Assembly (NCBI GenBank): GCA_007135895.1 | Contig: SLHZ01000172.1 | Span: forward strand, 1-13,816 | Source: Balneolales bacterium | Lineage (GTDB): Bacteria; Bacteroidota; Rhodothermia; Balneolales; Natronogracilivirgulaceae | DNA: 13,816 nucleotides | Direction: 5' to 3' | Part shown: piece after piece, positions 12,796 through 13,816 of the stretch | How positions within the stretch are numbered: the first letter of the stretch is position 1 | Layout: every line of letters begins with the position of its first letter | The notes under the pieces: generated by a model | What the model saw: only the letters and a program-made list of their open reading frames with translations | Told to the model about the DNA's origin: nothing | Databases searched by the model: none | Position numbers and translations under genes: made by a program

Positions 12796-13065
12796 ATGGC
12801 AAAAAAATCCTGGATAGCAAGAAACGAGAAGCGTAAAAGAACGGCGGAAAAATACGCCCGCAAACGCAAAGAACTCAAGGAAGCAGGTGACTACGAAGCA
12901 CTGCAGAAACTTCCAAGAGACGCCAGCCCCACCCGCATCCGCAAACGCTGTTCACTAACCGGCAGAAGCAGGGGATATGTGGGGACTTTTGGTATCTCAC
13001 GCATCAAATTCCGCGAACTGGCCTCCGAAGGTAAGATCCCCGGAGTTAAGAAATCCAGTTGGTAA
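12796..13065 (+). CDS. rpsN: 30S ribosomal protein S14, long zinc-free form
   Basis: S14 (uS14) lies in the 30S head. The 89-residue length and the absence of paired CxxC motifs mark the zinc-independent form. Only one Cys occurs, in KRCSLTGRSRG. The C-terminal half (RIRKRCSLTGRSRGYVGTFGISRIKFRELASEGKIPGVKKSSW) is diagnostic, and the N-terminal half is a basic helix (MAKKSWIARNEKRKRTAEKYARKRKEL). A second, shorter paralogue elsewhere in the genome cannot be excluded. Confidence 0.98.
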   Translation: MAKKSWIARNEKRKRTAEKYARKRKELKEAGDYEALQKLPRDASPTRIRKRCSLTGRSRGYVGTFGISRIKFRELASEGKIPGVKKSSW

Positions 13066-13087
13066 CCCTTAATACGCACAATGTATC

Positions 13088-13480
13088 ATGACTGATCCCA
13101 TTTCCGACTATCTGACCCGCATTCGAAATGCCCAGCAAGCCGGTCACCGCCGGGTTGACATTCCTGCATCGAAAATGAAGCGGGCTATCACCCGCATACT
13201 GCAGGACAAGGGCTATATTCAGCGGTTCCTGGATATCGATGATAACCAGCAGGGTGTGCTTCGCATATTCTTGAAGTATGACCATTACGGATTGCCGGTC
13301 ATAAAGAAAATGACACGTATATCCCGACCCGGACTCCGCAAGTATTGTGGTGCCGAAGAAATTCCCAGGGTGCATAACGGGCTTGGAATTGCCATTATGA
13401 CCACCTCCAGGGGAGTCATGACCGACAAGGAGGCAAGAAAACTCCGGCTCGGTGGCGAAATCCTCTGTCACGTCTATTAA
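13088..13480 (+). CDS. rpsH: 30S ribosomal protein S8
   Basis: S8 (uS8) is a primary 16S-binding protein of the 30S platform and, in E. coli, the repressor of the spc operon. The 130 residues show MTDPISDYLTRIRNAQQAGHRRVDIPASKMKRAITRILQDKGYI, a central RISRPGLRKYCGAEEIPRVHNGLGIAIMTTSRGVMTDKEAR signature and a C-terminal GGEILCHVY. It starts 22 bp after rpsN with no Shine-Dalgarno, and rplF follows after 15 bp. Confidence 0.98.
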   Translation: MTDPISDYLTRIRNAQQAGHRRVDIPASKMKRAITRILQDKGYIQRFLDIDDNQQGVLRIFLKYDHYGLPVIKKMTRISRPGLRKYCGAEEIPRVHNGLGIAIMTTSRGVMTDKEARKLRLGGEILCHVY

Positions 13481-13495
13481 AAAAACATTCTTACT

Positions 13496-13816
13496 ATGTC
13501 TCGAATAGGAAACATGCCGGTACCTCTGGCAAAAGGAGTTGAGTTTTCCATTGACCCTTCCAACAAAGTCACAGTAAAAGGGGCAAAGGGAATGCTTTCA
13601 CTTCAGGTAGACCCGCGAATCAAAGTAGAAGCAAAGGATCGTGAAGTGGTTGTAACCCGCCAGTCAGAGGACAAGAACATCAGGGCGCTTCATGGTTTAT
13701 ACCGTGTCCTTATATCCAACCTTGTGACAGGTGTCACAGACGGGTTCAAGAAGGAGTTGGAGATCATCGGGGTAGGCTATCGCGCCATGCTGAATGGAAA
13801 CATCCTTGAGCTGACA
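13496..13816 (+). CDS. rplF: 50S ribosomal protein L6, 3' end cut off
   Basis: The ATG at 13496 opens a frame that runs off the right edge, giving 107 residues. MSRIGNMPVPLAKGVEF, the VTVKGAKGMLSLQV strand pair, and IRALHGLYRVLISNLVTGVTDGFKKELEIIGVGYRAM match L6 (uL6) of the 50S stalk base. The HGLY sequence is common in Bacteroidota. About 70 more residues are expected beyond the window. In the usual spc order rplR, rpsE, rpmD and rplO would follow. Confidence 0.97.
   Translation, partial: MSRIGNMPVPLAKGVEFSIDPSNKVTVKGAKGMLSLQVDPRIKVEAKDREVVVTRQSEDKNIRALHGLYRVLISNLVTGVTDGFKKELEIIGVGYRAMLNGNILELT

Noticed and set aside
6269..13816. A hidden extra gene or inserted system inside the ribosomal cluster
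   Set aside because: Every gap from rpsJ to rplF is at most 37 bp, the order is canonical, and all proteins are recognised. There is no room for an additional gene.

Overview
The window reads as a chromosomal core region of a bacterium of the Bacteroidota/Chlorobi assemblage. A Rhodothermia/Balneolia-type lineage is my best guess, not a determination. The reasons are Bacteroidota-like ribosomal protein sequences (for example HGLY in L6), few Shine-Dalgarno motifs before start codons, one promoter matching the TTG...TAnnTTTG pattern, and G+C near one half by eye. I see no mobile element, CRISPR array, phage gene or defence system. The genes are housekeeping apart from one unrecognised exported protein. 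The parts worth a second look are non-coding: the tuf leader, the gene order around tuf, and tuf codon use.

Left arm (1-1782, minus strand). Reading leftwards from the tRNA: tRNA-Ser(CGA), an unrecognised exported protein of 169 aa, a membrane-anchored LytR_C domain protein, and rsfS, which runs off the left edge. A Bacteroidota-type promoter precedes the exported protein, and the three protein genes could form one transcript.

Middle (1960-4335, plus strand). queA (queuosine tRNA modification), ispD and ispF (two steps of the MEP isoprenoid pathway) lie head to tail. queA may be leaderless. The short ispD-ispF gap carries two small tandem duplications. QueA substrates include tRNA-Tyr(GUA), which is encoded about 1.6 kb downstream.

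Translation block (4359-13816, plus strand). A promoter-like site precedes tRNA-Thr(TGT), tRNA-Tyr(GTA), tRNA-Gly(TCC) and tRNA-Thr(GGT), the same order as thrU-tyrU-glyT-thrT before tufB in E. coli. After a 211-bp leader with a degenerate 16-bp tandem repeat and a palindrome comes tuf. Instead of secE-nusG, tuf is followed after only 14 bp by the S10-spc cluster: rpsJ, rplC, rplD, rplW, rplB, rpsS, rplV, rpsC, rplP, rpmC, rpsQ, rplN, rplX, rplE, rpsN, rpsH and partial rplF. Spacing is tight throughout, with an overlap at rplC/rplD and at rplD/rplW, so transcription as one long unit with the tRNAs and tuf is plausible. RsfS, encoded at the left edge, acts on L14, which is encoded here by rplN.
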